DNA from: Sulfuritalea sp.
GTDB taxonomy: Bacteria; Pseudomonadota; Gammaproteobacteria; Burkholderiales; Rhodocyclaceae
Reading direction: 5' to 3'
Length of the DNA stretch: 45,157 nt
NCBI RefSeq assembly: GCF_017302275.1
Contig: NZ_JAFLDR010000035.1
Location: forward strand, 1-45,157
Under the pieces are notes generated by a model. That model saw only the letters and a list, made by a program, of their open reading frames with translations, made no database searches and had not been told where the DNA came from. A program made the translations under genes and the position numbers. This document shows, one piece after another, positions 1-8,406 of this stretch. Each line of letters starts with the position of its first letter. Positions within the stretch are counted from its first letter, which is position 1.

Positions 1-2
1 CT

Positions 3-35
3 TCGGCTCCGGCTCCGGCTCCGGCAAAGAAGTAA
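3..35 (+). CDS. C-terminal tail of an upstream gene (partial)
   Basis: The window opens inside a reading frame that ends Ser-Ala-Pro-Ala-Pro-Ala-Pro-Ala-Lys-Lys-stop (TAA 33-35). An Ala-Pro repeat with a basic end is a common flexible bacterial C-terminus. A clear terminator follows 15 bases later, which supports this being a real gene end. The family cannot be told from ten residues. Confidence 0.4.
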   Translation, partial: SAPAPAPAKK

Positions 36-50
36 GCTCGCACTGAACCG

Positions 51-86
51 AACGGGGAAGTCGCCACACGCGGCTTCCCCGTTTTT
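51..86 (+). terminator. Rho-independent terminator
   Basis: A perfect 10-bp stem (AACGGGGAAG at 51-60 with CTTCCCCGTT at 74-83) has a 13-nt loop and runs into five T residues at 82-86. It ends the gene that enters from the left and separates it from the transporter operon starting at 178. Confidence 0.85.
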
Positions 87-177
87 ATCGCCGGCCCGCG
101 AAACGGAATCCCGGCGCGCAAAACCTCCGCAGGATGCGGAGACGGTATCCTTGCGATTTGTTCGGCACACGTGACCC

Positions 178-1170
178 ATGGACATCCTGCTCCAGCAGAT
201 CATCAACGGCCTCACCACCGGCAGCGTTTACGCCGTCGTGGCGCTCGGCTACACCATGGTCTATGGCGTGATCCAGCTGATCAATTTCGCCCATGGCGAA
301 GTGGTCATGATCGGTGCCATGGTGGCCTTCGGCGTGATCACCTCGCTCGCCGGCAGCGCGCTGCCGCCGCTGGCCATCGTCCTTGCCGGAGTGCTGGCCG
401 CAATTCCGGCCTGCATGGCGATCGGCTACTCGCTGGAACGGGTCGCCTACCGCCCCTTGCGCCACGCGCCGCGCCTGGCGCCGCTGATCACGGCGATCGG
501 CATGTCCATCATCCTGCAGCACCTTGCGCTGCTGGCCTGGGGCCGAAATCCGCTGGCATTTCCACAGATCATCGACAACCCGAGCTTCGCCATCGGCGGT
601 GCCGCCATCAGCGGCGTGCAGATAGCCATCATCCTGTTGTCGATGGTGATGATGGCCGGCCTCTCGTGGTTCGTCTATCGCACGCGCTTCGGCATCGCGA
701 TCCGCGCCACCGCCGAGAACGTCCACGTCGCGGGCCTGATGGGCGTCAATGCCGACCGCGTGATCGCCGCCACCTTCGTCATCGGCGCGGGACTCGGCGC
801 CGTGGCCGGCGTCATGTTCGGCACCTATTACGGTATCGCCCATTACACGATGGGCTTCACCCTCGGCCTCAAGGCCTTCTCCGCCGCCGTACTGGGCGGC
901 ATCGGCAACCTGCCCGGCGCCATGGTCGGCGGCCTGCTGCTGGGGCTGGTCGAAGCGCTGGGCACCGGTTACATCGGCGAATTCACCGACCTCTGCCGCT
1001 GGCCGGGCGCCGCCGACGGCGGCTGGATGGGCGAGCGCTGCGTCGATGGCGGGCACTTCGTGCTGTTCGGCAGCAACTACCAGGATGTGTTCGCCTTCCT
1101 GATGCTGATACTGGTGCTGGTGTTCCGGCCCTCCGGCCTGCTTGGTGAACGGGTCTCGGAAAGAGCCTGA
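178..1170 (+). CDS. livH: Branched-chain amino-acid type ABC transporter permease (LivH family)
   Basis: Integral membrane permease of the HAAT (hydrophobic amino acid) uptake class, 330 aa. The N-terminus has the family hallmark of a short amphipathic start, then GSVYAVVALGYTMVYG and INFAHGE. Hydrophobic segments alternate to the end, and the cytoplasmic coupling loop is visible around residues 180-215 (AENVHVAGLMGVNADRV). The end, RPSGLLGERV, is typical. An extra segment of roughly 25 residues rich in Gly, Trp and Cys (about residues 265-290) sits before the last helix. The stop overlaps the next start (TGATG), so it is coupled to livM. In aromatic degraders this class often imports aromatic acids; the ligand here is unknown, and no binding protein lies inside the window on this side. 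Confidence 0.93.
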   Translation: MDILLQQIINGLTTGSVYAVVALGYTMVYGVIQLINFAHGEVVMIGAMVAFGVITSLAGSALPPLAIVLAGVLAAIPACMAIGYSLERVAYRPLRHAPRLAPLITAIGMSIILQHLALLAWGRNPLAFPQIIDNPSFAIGGAAISGVQIAIILLSMVMMAGLSWFVYRTRFGIAIRATAENVHVAGLMGVNADRVIAATFVIGAGLGAVAGVMFGTYYGIAHYTMGFTLGLKAFSAAVLGGIGNLPGAMVGGLLLGLVEALGTGYIGEFTDLCRWPGAADGGWMGERCVDGGHFVLFGSNYQDVFAFLMLILVLVFRPSGLLGERVSERA

Positions 1171-2213
1171 TGGGCTGGAGCAAGAAAGAGAAATTGGGCC
1201 TGGCCTGCATCGCAGTGGCGCTCATCGCCCTGCCCTTCGTGCTGGCGATGGCCGGCACTGCCTGGGTACGCATCACCAACTTCGCCGTGCTCTTCGTCCT
1301 GCTCTCGCTCGGCCTCAATATCGTGGTCGGCTTTGCCGGCCTGCTCGACCTCGGCTATGTCGCTTTCTTCGCCGTCGGCGCCTACGTCTATGCGCTGCTG
1401 GCCTCGCCGCATTTCGGCCTGCACCTGCCCTTCTGGCTCATCCTGCCGCTCGGCGCCGCGGTGGCCGGCATCGCCGGCGCCGTGCTGGGAGCGCCGACTC
1501 TTCGGCTGCGCGGCGACTACCTCGCCATCGTCACGCTGGGCTTCGGCGAGATCGTGCGCATTTTCATGAACAACCTCTCGGCGCCGGTGAACATCACCAA
1601 CGGCCCGAAGGGCATCAACCTGATCGACCCCTTCCGCCTCGGCGACTTCAGCTTTAGCGCCAATTCCGGCGCACTCAGCGGGCCGATCAAGTACTACTAC
1701 TTCCTGCTGCTGGTGCTGCTCGCCGTCATCGTCATCAACCGGCGGCTGCAGGATTCGCGCATCGGCCGCGCCTGGGTGGCGATCCGCGAGGACGAGATCG
1801 CCGCCAAGGCCGCCGGCATCAACACGCGCAACATCAAGCTGCTGGCCTTCGCCATGGGGGCGTCGTTCGGCGGCATCGCCGGCGGCATGTTTGCCGCGAT
1901 CCAGGGCTTCGTCAGCCCCGAGAGCTTCATCCTCAACGAATCGATCATGATCCTGGCCATGGTGGTGCTGGGTGGCATGGGCAACATCTGGGGCGTGATC
2001 GCCGGCGCCGCGCTGCTCTCCTTCATGCCCGAGTTGCTGCGCTATACGGTGGAGCCGGCACAGAAGGCGCTGTTCGGCAGGATGCTGGTCGATCCCGAAG
2101 TGCTGCGCATGCTGATCTTCGGCCTGGCGCTGGTGCTGACCATGCGTTTCCGCCCGGCCGGCCTGTGGCCGGAGACGCGGCACAAGCGCGAACTCGACGC
2201 GGATCGAAAATGA
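1170..2213 (+). CDS. livM: Branched-chain amino-acid type ABC transporter permease (LivM family)
   Basis: Second permease of the HAAT transporter, 347 aa, forming the membrane channel with LivH. Family features are the LSLGLNIVVGFAGLLDLGYVAFFAVGAY block near residues 45-75, LRLRGDYLAIVTLGFGEI near 111-130, and the coupling loop AIREDEIAAKAAGINTRNIKL near residue 205. The C-terminus RFRPAGLWPE is also typical. The start overlaps the livH stop, and its own TGA overlaps the livG ATG (ATGA at 2210-2213), showing one coupled operon. Function follows from family membership; substrate specificity is set by a binding protein not seen here. Confidence 0.93.
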   Translation: MGWSKKEKLGLACIAVALIALPFVLAMAGTAWVRITNFAVLFVLLSLGLNIVVGFAGLLDLGYVAFFAVGAYVYALLASPHFGLHLPFWLILPLGAAVAGIAGAVLGAPTLRLRGDYLAIVTLGFGEIVRIFMNNLSAPVNITNGPKGINLIDPFRLGDFSFSANSGALSGPIKYYYFLLLVLLAVIVINRRLQDSRIGRAWVAIREDEIAAKAAGINTRNIKLLAFAMGASFGGIAGGMFAAIQGFVSPESFILNESIMILAMVVLGGMGNIWGVIAGAALLSFMPELLRYTVEPAQKALFGRMLVDPEVLRMLIFGLALVLTMRFRPAGLWPETRHKRELDADRK

Positions 2214-2980
2214 CCGGGGTACTGCTCGAAGCCCGCAATATCGGCAAGAAATTCGGTGGCGTGCAGGCACTGAAGGATGTCTCGCTGACCATTCGCCGCG
2301 GCGAGATTTACGGCCTGATCGGCCCCAACGGCGCGGGCAAGACCACGCTGTTCAACGTGTTCACCGGCCTCTACCCGCGCGACGGCGGCGAAGTGCTCTT
2401 TGCCGGCAGGCCTTTGACCCTGGAAAGCCCGCACACCGTGGCCGCCGCCGGCATCGCCCGCACCTTCCAGAACATCCGCCTGTTCGGCAACATGACGGCG
2501 CGCGAGAACGTCATGGTCGGCCGGCACGTGCGCACCCGGGCCGGCGTCTTCGGCGCCATCTTGCGCACCCCCGCCGAGCGCGCGGAGGAAGCCGCGATCC
2601 GCCGCTCAGCCTCCGAACTGCTGCATTACGTCGGCATTGCCGACCGCGCCGACGACCTGGCGCGTAATCTTTCCTACGGCGACCAGCGCCGGCTCGAAAT
2701 CGCCAGGGCGCTCGCCACCGAGCCGCAACTGCTGGCGCTCGACGAACCGGCCGCCGGCATGAACGCTACCGAGACCGTCGGCCTGCGCCAGTTGATCGAG
2801 GGGCTGCGCAAGGACGGCCTCACCGTGCTGCTGATCGAGCACGACGTCAAGCTGGTGATGGGCCTGTGCGACCGTGTCGCCGTGCTCGAGTACGGCGAGA
2901 AGATCGCCGAGGACGTGCCGGAAGCGGTAAAGAACAATCCGAAGGTGATCGAGGCCTACCTTGGCACGAGCGCTCATTGA
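2210..2980 (+). CDS. livG: ABC transporter ATP-binding protein (LivG family)
   Basis: Cytoplasmic ATPase of the HAAT transporter, 256 aa. Walker A GPNGAGKT lies at residues 38-45, the signature is LSYGDQRR, Walker B is LLALDEPAAG, and the switch histidine is in LLIEHDV. A longer in-frame start exists upstream, but ATG 2210 is chosen because it overlaps the livM stop as ATGA and gives the normal family length. The unusual signature (SYG rather than SGG) is normal for LivG proteins. The C-terminal KVIEAYLG motif is also a LivG trait. It works as a heterodimer with LivF. Confidence 0.94.
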   Translation: MTGVLLEARNIGKKFGGVQALKDVSLTIRRGEIYGLIGPNGAGKTTLFNVFTGLYPRDGGEVLFAGRPLTLESPHTVAAAGIARTFQNIRLFGNMTARENVMVGRHVRTRAGVFGAILRTPAERAEEAAIRRSASELLHYVGIADRADDLARNLSYGDQRRLEIARALATEPQLLALDEPAAGMNATETVGLRQLIEGLRKDGLTVLLIEHDVKLVMGLCDRVAVLEYGEKIAEDVPEAVKNNPKVIEAYLGTSAH

Positions 2981-3674
2981 GGCCCTGAATCTACAGATTC
3001 ACTACGGCGGCATAGCCGCCGTCAAGGGCATCTCCTTCGCTGTCGAGGAAGGCGAGATGGTCTGCCTGATCGGCGCCAACGGCGCCGGCAAGACCTCGAC
3101 CCTGAAAGCCCTGGCGCGCATGATTCCCGCCCGCGGCGAAATCCACTACGGCAGCGAGCGCATCGACGCCCTGCCGGCGCACGATCTGATCCGCAAGGGT
3201 ATCGCCCTGGTGCCCGAGGGGCGCGGCATTTTCGCCCGCCTCACCGTCGCAGAGAACCTTGCCATGGGCGCCTACCACCGCGACGACAGGGCAGGTATCG
3301 CCGCCGACCTCGAACGCATCCACTGCCTGCTGCCGCGCCTGCGCGAGCGCGCGACGCAAGTCGCCGGCACGCTTTCCGGCGGCGAACAGCAGATGCTGGC
3401 CATCGGCCGCGCCCTGATGGGTCGTCCCCGACTGCTGCTACTCGACGAGCCTTCGATGGGCCTGGCGCCACTGATGGTGGAAAAGGTCTTCGAGGTGATC
3501 CGCGCCGTCGCCGCCGAAGGCATGACCATCCTGCTGGTCGAACAGAACGCGAAGCTCGCGCTGGAACTCTGCGCGCGCGGCTATGTCATGGAAAGCGGCG
3601 CGATCACGCTTGCCGATACCTCGGCGGCGCTGCTCGCCGATCCGCGGGTGCGGGCTGCCTACCTCGGCGAGTAA
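2961..3674 (+). CDS. livF: ABC transporter ATP-binding protein (LivF family)
   Basis: Second ATPase subunit of the HAAT transporter, 237 aa, with Walker A GANGAGKTS, signature LSGGEQQML, Walker B LLLLDEPSMGLAP and LLVEQNA at the switch region. All are standard for LivF. Translation appears to begin at TTG 2961, inside the last codons of livG, giving a 20-bp overlap and the usual N-terminus; no ATG fits better. It is the last gene of the first transporter operon. The next gene runs towards it from the opposite strand. Confidence 0.93.
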   Translation: MARALIEALNLQIHYGGIAAVKGISFAVEEGEMVCLIGANGAGKTSTLKALARMIPARGEIHYGSERIDALPAHDLIRKGIALVPEGRGIFARLTVAENLAMGAYHRDDRAGIAADLERIHCLLPRLRERATQVAGTLSGGEQQMLAIGRALMGRPRLLLLDEPSMGLAPLMVEKVFEVIRAVAAEGMTILLVEQNAKLALELCARGYVMESGAITLADTSAALLADPRVRAAYLGE

Positions 3675-3768
3675 ATTCAAGAGCCATTTCTGCGGCAAAG
3701 CCGGAGACGGTGTTCCTTGCTGCCGGCGCTGGCGACACGACGCGATATACCGCGCGGCTCGCACATTC

Positions 3769-4959
3769 TCAGTCTGCAAGGCAGTTACCCACGTTCCAGC
3801 CGTAGAGCCATTCCATCGCGTCGTAGAAGCGTTCCGGCGTGCGGCCTTTCCACAAGTCGTTGCGCACCAGTCGCTCGACATCCTTGGCGTGGTAGATGCG
3901 ACCCATCTCGCGCGAGGAAAGCACGATGCGCGCGGTGCGGGCGACGCGCGACCGCTGGTAGAGCGCAAAGGCCTTGATGAAATCGTTGTCATTGACGCGC
4001 AGGGCCTCGCCGAGCGTCACCGCGTCTTCCATCGCCATGCAGGCGCCCTGCGCCATGTATTGTGTGGTCGGATGCGCGGCGTCGCCCAGCAGCATGGCGC
4101 GGCCGAAGATCCATTGGCCGATCGGTTCGCGGTCCGCCGTGGCCCAGCGCTTCCAGGATTTCGGCAGGTCGATCAACTGGCGCGCGCGCGGGCAGATGCC
4201 CTGGAAGTAGCTTTGCACCTCCTCCTTGCTGCCTTCGGTGACGCCCCATTCCTCCTGCTGGCGGCTGTGGAAAGTGACCACCACGTTGTATTGCTCGCCG
4301 CCGCGCAGCGGATAGTGCACCAGATGGCAGTTGGGACCGACCCAGATGCTGGCTGCATTCCACTGCAAATCGGGCGGAAAATCCTTCTTGTCCACCACCG
4401 CCCGATACACCACATGGCCGGTGACGCGCGGCGGATCATTGACGTACTGCGCGCGCACCACCGATTTGACGCCGTCGGCGCCGATCAGCGCGAATCCGCG
4501 ATGGGACCGGCCGTGCTGGTCGATCACAGTGACGCTGTCGGCATCCTGCTCGATGCGCTCGACGCGGGTCGAGGTCAGAAACTCGACCCGCCCGGTCTCC
4601 CGTGCGCCTTCCAGCAGCGAGCTGTGTACGTCCTGGCGATGGATCACCGCGTAGGGGTTGCCGAAGCGCTGGCGGAAGGCATCGCCGGTGGGGATGCGAC
4701 CGACGACGTACTCGTCGATGGCGTCGTGCATGATCATGTAATCGGTATACACGGCGCGGCCGCGCGCCTTCTCGCCGACGCCGAGCGCGTCGAAGGCGTG
4801 GAAGGCGTTGGGGCCGAGCTGGATGCCGGCGCCGATTTCGCCGATCTGCGGCGACTGCTCCAGCACCTTGACGCTGAAGCCCTGGCGCACCAGGGCCAGC
4901 GCGGCGGCGAGGCCGCCGATGCCGCCGCCGGCGACGAGTACGGGCAATGATTCGTTCAT
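3769..4959 (-). CDS. xlnD: 3-hydroxybenzoate 6-hydroxylase (FAD monooxygenase)
   Basis: Class A flavoprotein monooxygenase of 396 aa, most like 3-hydroxybenzoate 6-monooxygenases (XlnD/MhbM/NagX), which convert 3-hydroxybenzoate to gentisate with NADH and oxygen. Visible motifs are the FAD dinucleotide fold GGGIGG at residues 11-16, the DG-type motif GADGVKS in the middle, and GDAAHPTTQYMAQGACMAMED, characteristic of this subfamily. It ends an operon whose upstream genes cleave gentisate, which strongly supports the substrate. Salicylate 5- or 1-hydroxylase relatives share the fold, so substrate identity is inferred from subfamily and context. Confidence 0.85.
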   Translation of the reverse strand: MNESLPVLVAGGGIGGLAAALALVRQGFSVKVLEQSPQIGEIGAGIQLGPNAFHAFDALGVGEKARGRAVYTDYMIMHDAIDEYVVGRIPTGDAFRQRFGNPYAVIHRQDVHSSLLEGARETGRVEFLTSTRVERIEQDADSVTVIDQHGRSHRGFALIGADGVKSVVRAQYVNDPPRVTGHVVYRAVVDKKDFPPDLQWNAASIWVGPNCHLVHYPLRGGEQYNVVVTFHSRQQEEWGVTEGSKEEVQSYFQGICPRARQLIDLPKSWKRWATADREPIGQWIFGRAMLLGDAAHPTTQYMAQGACMAMEDAVTLGEALRVNDNDFIKAFALYQRSRVARTARIVLSSREMGRIYHAKDVERLVRNDLWKGRTPERFYDAMEWLYGWNVGNCLAD

Positions 4960-4977
4960 CGGTGGATACCTTCGCGC

Positions 4978-5688
4978 TTATTCGGCCTGGCCGACGTTCA
5001 GGGCAACGTCGCCGACGCCGTCGATGTGGCCGCTGATGCGATCACCCGGCTTGACGGGTCCGACGCCCTCGGGCGTGCCGGTGTAGATGATGTCGCCGGG
5101 TTCGAGGTGGTAGAACTTCGAAAGGTCGGCCAGCAGCTCGGGAATGTTCCAGATCAGTTGCGAGAGGTCGGCACTCTGCTTCGTTTCGCCATTGACCTGC
5201 AGCGTGATGGCGCCGCCCGTCAACACGCCGAGATCGCCGACCGGCAGGATGGGCGCGCACACGGCGGACTTCTCGAAATCCTTGCCCAGATCCCAGGGCC
5301 GGCCCTGCTCGCGGGCCACGAGCTGCAGGTCGCGGCGCGTCAGGTCGAGGCCGGCGGCATAGCCGAAGATCATTCGCGGCGCGTCGGCTTCGGCGAGGCG
5401 GAAGCCGTGGGCGCCGATGGCGACGATGAGCTCCATCTCGTAGTGGTAGTTGGCGGTGCCGCAGGGGTAGGGCACGGTGGCGCCGGAGTCCACCAGGGCG
5501 GAGGGCGACTTGGTGAAGTAAAAGGGCTTCATCGTCGCCTTATCGACCGGGTTGCCCATCTCCAGCGCGTGGGCGTGATAGTTGCGACCGACGCAGAAAA
5601 TGCGGTGGACCGGAAAGCGGGCGGCCGTGCCGATCAACGGCAAGGCGGGCGTGGCGGGGGGCGCGAAGACGAAGTTGGCTGTGGACAT
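4978..5688 (-). CDS. Fumarylpyruvate hydrolase (FAH family, NagK-like)
   Basis: Fumarylacetoacetate-hydrolase-fold enzyme of 236 aa that would split the gentisate ring-cleavage product into pyruvate and fumarate (or maleate). The metal-binding pattern (YHYEMELIVAIG, later GRPWDLGKDFEKSA and GTPEGVGPVKPGD) is typical of the family. The reading frame is open far upstream, but ATG 5688 is the real start: it follows AAGGGAAAT and lies just behind the gentisate dioxygenase stop. It is 18 bases ahead of the hydroxylase gene. No maleylpyruvate isomerase gene is present nearby, so it may act on maleylpyruvate directly or depend on an isomerase encoded elsewhere. Confidence 0.88.
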   Translation of the reverse strand: MSTANFVFAPPATPALPLIGTAARFPVHRIFCVGRNYHAHALEMGNPVDKATMKPFYFTKSPSALVDSGATVPYPCGTANYHYEMELIVAIGAHGFRLAEADAPRMIFGYAAGLDLTRRDLQLVAREQGRPWDLGKDFEKSAVCAPILPVGDLGVLTGGAITLQVNGETKQSADLSQLIWNIPELLADLSKFYHLEPGDIIYTGTPEGVGPVKPGDRISGHIDGVGDVALNVGQAE

Positions 5689-5699
5689 GTGATTTCCCT

Positions 5700-6737
5700 T
5701 CAGTTGCGGATTTCGTAGACGCCGAGCTTTTTCTGCAGTGGCGCGTCGTCGGCGATGAAGATGAACGCGGGACGCTCGCTTGAGCGGTTGGCCAGCGTGA
5801 TCGGCGCGTAACCGGGAATGCAGCAGGTATCGGCGGCATCGAGCGCGAACTCTATGCCGGCGGCGCCGACCGAGGCGGCGCCCTCGATCTGGTGGAATAC
5901 CATTGCGGTGGAGCGTGCCGGAAGATTCAGCCGCTCGCCGGGACGCAGCATCAATGCCGAATAGCCGAGGATGCGCTGGCAGTCGTGGCCGTTTTCGGGA
6001 TTGACATAGGCGACCTGCACCGCCTCGATTTCGGGCCGCCGCGCGGCGATGGATTCCAGCGTCCCGCGCACGTCGGCCCAGGGGTAGCGCAGCATGGGGA
6101 AGGTCGATCGGCTGCGGGCGAACATCGGCGATGGCAAGACGCCGCCGCGCCGGTAGTCGCGATCCACGCCCTCGGTGGTGACCGTCTGCGCCTTGCCTTC
6201 TGTGACGTAGGAGGCTTCGCAGTAGTAGACGATGGGCAGGTCGAGCACGTCTAGCCAGACCACGGGTTCGTTGCCGTCGTGGCCGTGCTCGTGCCACATG
6301 CCGGTGGGCGTCAGGATCAGGTCGCCGCGACTCATCGGGCATTTCTCGCCTTCGACCGTGGTGTAGGCGCCCTCTCCCTCGACGATCATGCGCACGGCAT
6401 TGGGCGTGTGGCGGTGCGAGGGCGCCCACTCGCCCGGTTGCAGCAACTGCATGCCGAGGTAGATGGTCGAACTCGCCTGCATCTTTTCGAGGCCGTGGCC
6501 AGGATTGGCCAGCACCAGCACGCGGCGCTCGGCTTTCTCGATCGGCGTCAGTTCCCCGGCGCGCATCAGCAGGGGACGCAGACCCTGGTAGGGCCAGCAG
6601 GTGGGCTGCGTCCTGATCGCCGGCTTGCCCGGCGGCAGCACGGCCCGCAGGCTGGGCCACAGGGGCACCAGGTTCTTCTTGGTCAGTGCGGCGCGGTAGT
6701 CCTCCGGCAGGTCTTCGAGGCGGCCCAGTTCGTTCAT
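5700..6737 (-). CDS. gtdA: Gentisate 1,2-dioxygenase
   Basis: Bicupin Fe(II) ring-cleavage dioxygenase of 345 aa that opens gentisate to maleylpyruvate. The first cupin carries the metal-ligand segment PSHRHTPNAVRMIVEGEGAY (about residues 105-125) and GMWHEHGHDG; a second, degenerate cupin follows. Length and motifs match GtdA/NagI/SdgD enzymes. A good ribosome binding site (AAGGAG) precedes ATG 6737. It is the first gene of a three-gene minus-strand operon and is transcribed away from a LysR regulator gene, the standard layout for an inducible gentisate pathway. Confidence 0.92.
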   Translation of the reverse strand: MNELGRLEDLPEDYRAALTKKNLVPLWPSLRAVLPPGKPAIRTQPTCWPYQGLRPLLMRAGELTPIEKAERRVLVLANPGHGLEKMQASSTIYLGMQLLQPGEWAPSHRHTPNAVRMIVEGEGAYTTVEGEKCPMSRGDLILTPTGMWHEHGHDGNEPVVWLDVLDLPIVYYCEASYVTEGKAQTVTTEGVDRDYRRGGVLPSPMFARSRSTFPMLRYPWADVRGTLESIAARRPEIEAVQVAYVNPENGHDCQRILGYSALMLRPGERLNLPARSTAMVFHQIEGAASVGAAGIEFALDAADTCCIPGYAPITLANRSSERPAFIFIADDAPLQKKLGVYEIRN

Positions 6738-6795
6738 CTTCGCTCCTTGGTCGGCGGTGCAATGGCGGGTCGAATGATCTGCGCCATCGACGCTT

Positions 6796-6813
6796 TATTC
6801 ATTGCAGCGAATA
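6796..6813. promoter_or_regulatory. Candidate LysR-type operator, TATTC-N8-GAATA
   Basis: Interrupted palindrome TATTC-N8-GAATA in the divergent gtdA/lysR intergenic region. The same half-sites recur at 6861-6877, so the pair looks like the recognition and activation sites of the neighbouring LysR protein. Assignment is by symmetry and position only. Confidence 0.5.
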
Positions 6814-6860
6814 CTAGACGGGCGTGCTTGGCCCGTAAATCCGCGAATTACGATATAAAG

Positions 6861-6877
6861 TATTCGAAATTCGAATA
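6861..6877. promoter_or_regulatory. Candidate LysR operator, perfect 17-bp palindrome
   Basis: TATTCGAA and its exact complement TTCGAATA flank a single central A. It contains the LysR-type T-N11-A pattern and ends 12 bases before the lysR start at 6890, where it could also mediate autorepression. Half-sites match those of the dyad at 6796-6813. Confidence 0.6.
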
Positions 6878-6889
6878 GAGACCCAAGCC

Positions 6890-7789
6890 ATGGACGCAAT
6901 CGACATTCGCCTGCTGATGGTGTTCGACGCGATCTACAAGACACGCAGCGTGACGGCGGCGGCGGAAGCGCTCGACCTCGGCCAGCCGGCGGTCAGCGTT
7001 GCGCTGGCCAAGCTGCGCCACCATTTCGGCAACCCGCTGTTCGTGCGCACCTCGAACGGCATGGAACCGACGCCCTTCAGCGAGGGCCTGGTGCAACCGG
7101 TGCGCGAGGTGCTGGCCGCCGTGGAGAAAGTGCTAGGCCATCGCGGCGAATTCGACCCTGCGACCTCGGAACGCAGCTTCCGCATCTGCATGACCGACAT
7201 AAGCCAGTTGGTGCTGCTGCCGCGCCTATGGGAAACGCTGCGCGAAACGGCGCCCGGCATCCGCATCGAGATCATCCCCATGAGCAGCGACACTGCGCGC
7301 CTGCTGGAAAGCGGCGAGGCCGACCTCGCGGTGGGCTTCTTGCCGCAACTGGAGGCGGGCTTCCACCAGCAGTCGCTGTTCGTGCAGAGCTTCGTCTGCA
7401 TGGTGGCGCGCGACCATCCGCGCATCGGCGACAGCCTCGACCTGGCCCGCTTCGAAGTCGAGGACCACGCGGTGATCAGTTCCTCCGGGGCGGCGCCGAC
7501 CATCCTCGAACGGGAGATCGCGCGCCAAGGCATCAAGCGCCGCATCGCGTTGAAAATTCCAAGCTTCCTCGGCGCGGCCTTCGTCATCGAGCACACCGAC
7601 CTGGTGCTGACCGTGCCGCGTCGGTTGGGCGACGTGCTGCAGGGGCGCGGAGCCTTCCGCTTCCTGCCGGTGCCGTTCCCGCTGCCGGAGTACGAGGTCA
7701 AGCAGCACTGGCACGGACGCTATCACCACGATGAAGGCAATCGCTGGCTGCGGCGGCTGGTGTCGCGCCTGCTCGCCGGCGCGGCCTGA
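6890..7789 (+). CDS. LysR-family transcriptional regulator of the gentisate operon
   Basis: LysR-type regulator of 299 aa. The N-terminal winged helix-turn-helix spans about residues 5-65 (SVTAAAEALDLGQPAVSVALAKLRHHF is the recognition region), and a ligand-binding domain follows. The sequence style (LLMVFDAIYKTRSVT at the start, long effector domain with DHPRIGD) resembles the NahR/NodD branch, whose members often sense salicylate-like acids. It is divergent from the gentisate dioxygenase operon with palindromes in between, so it most likely activates that operon in response to 3-hydroxybenzoate, gentisate or a relative. The effector is inferred. Confidence 0.88.
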   Translation: MDAIDIRLLMVFDAIYKTRSVTAAAEALDLGQPAVSVALAKLRHHFGNPLFVRTSNGMEPTPFSEGLVQPVREVLAAVEKVLGHRGEFDPATSERSFRICMTDISQLVLLPRLWETLRETAPGIRIEIIPMSSDTARLLESGEADLAVGFLPQLEAGFHQQSLFVQSFVCMVARDHPRIGDSLDLARFEVEDHAVISSSGAAPTILEREIARQGIKRRIALKIPSFLGAAFVIEHTDLVLTVPRRLGDVLQGRGAFRFLPVPFPLPEYEVKQHWHGRYHHDEGNRWLRRLVSRLLAGAA

Positions 7790-7795
7790 TCGCGC

Positions 7796-8257
7796 TCAGG
7801 CGGATTCGGATTTTTTCGACGCGCGAAAACGGCCGAGGAGTTCCAGCAAGAGCTTCTTCTCGGCAATCGTAAAGGGTTTGCAGACTTCCTTTTCGTGCTG
7901 GGAGGCGCGGCGGACCGCCTCGGCCAGCAGCTCGCGCCCGGCGTCGGTCAGGTGCAGGTGGTTATGGCGCCGGTCGGTGGTCGAGGCGCGTCGTTCGAGC
8001 AAGCCTCGGCGCGAAAGCTTGTCCAGCATCGGCACCATCGACGAGCGTTCCAGTCGCACCGTGGCAGCCAGTTTCGACTGGGTGATGCCGTCGTTTTGTT
8101 GCAGAACCTCGAGCACGGAAAAAATCGCGGGCGACACGTCGATCTCGCTCAGCGCGTTGCCGAAATGCTCGAACACCGCCAACTGCGCGAGGCGCAGGTG
8201 GAAGCCGACATGGCTGGCGAGGCATCCGATCGAGGGTGGTTTGCGGCTGGCGGGCAT
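7796..8257 (-). CDS. MarR-family transcriptional repressor (CouR-like role)
   Basis: Winged-helix MarR regulator of 153 aa. The DNA-binding core is ITQSKLAATVRLERSSMVPMLDKLSRRGL followed by the wing with TDRRHNHLHLTDAGREL; N- and C-terminal helices would form the dimer interface. It is divergent from the second transporter and the hydroxycinnamate-type genes. In Rhodopseudomonas and Rhodococcus, MarR proteins (CouR) repress p-coumarate genes and are released by p-coumaroyl-CoA, so an acyl-CoA effector is a reasonable inference. Repeated half-sites in the 332-bp intergenic region may be its operators. Confidence 0.85.
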   Translation of the reverse strand: MPASRKPPSIGCLASHVGFHLRLAQLAVFEHFGNALSEIDVSPAIFSVLEVLQQNDGITQSKLAATVRLERSSMVPMLDKLSRRGLLERRASTTDRRHNHLHLTDAGRELLAEAVRRASQHEKEVCKPFTIAEKKLLLELLGRFRASKKSESA

Positions 8258-8273
8258 GGCGTTTCTGGAATGG

Positions 8274-8311
8274 GTCGATAAAACAGTTTGCCATCTAATT
8301 TGACATCGAAC
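8274..8311. promoter_or_regulatory. Candidate MarR operator 1
   Basis: GTCGAT-A-AAACA at 8274 faces TTTGACATCGAAC at 8299-8311. The right half contains TTGACATCGA, repeated exactly at 8424-8433. The site lies directly upstream of marR (start 8257), suitable for autoregulation. Confidence 0.4.
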
Positions 8312-8406
8312 AAGTTTACGTATTGCGCAATTCCATTGCTGTGCTGCACAAAAATTTCATCCAAACCAAAGCATTAGAGAATGATTATTTTGCAGAAATC
8401 TTAATA

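Noticed and set aside
85-1056. Long minus-strand frame opposite livH
   Set aside because: It is the GC-rich antisense shadow of a clear permease; composition is Asp/His/Gln/Gly-rich with no family motif.
3721-3744. Possible further copy of the dispersed repeat after livF
   Set aside because: TGCCGGCGCTGGCG followed by ACACGACGC keeps only the centre; the AAAGTC start and ACGGCG end are missing, so it was not counted.
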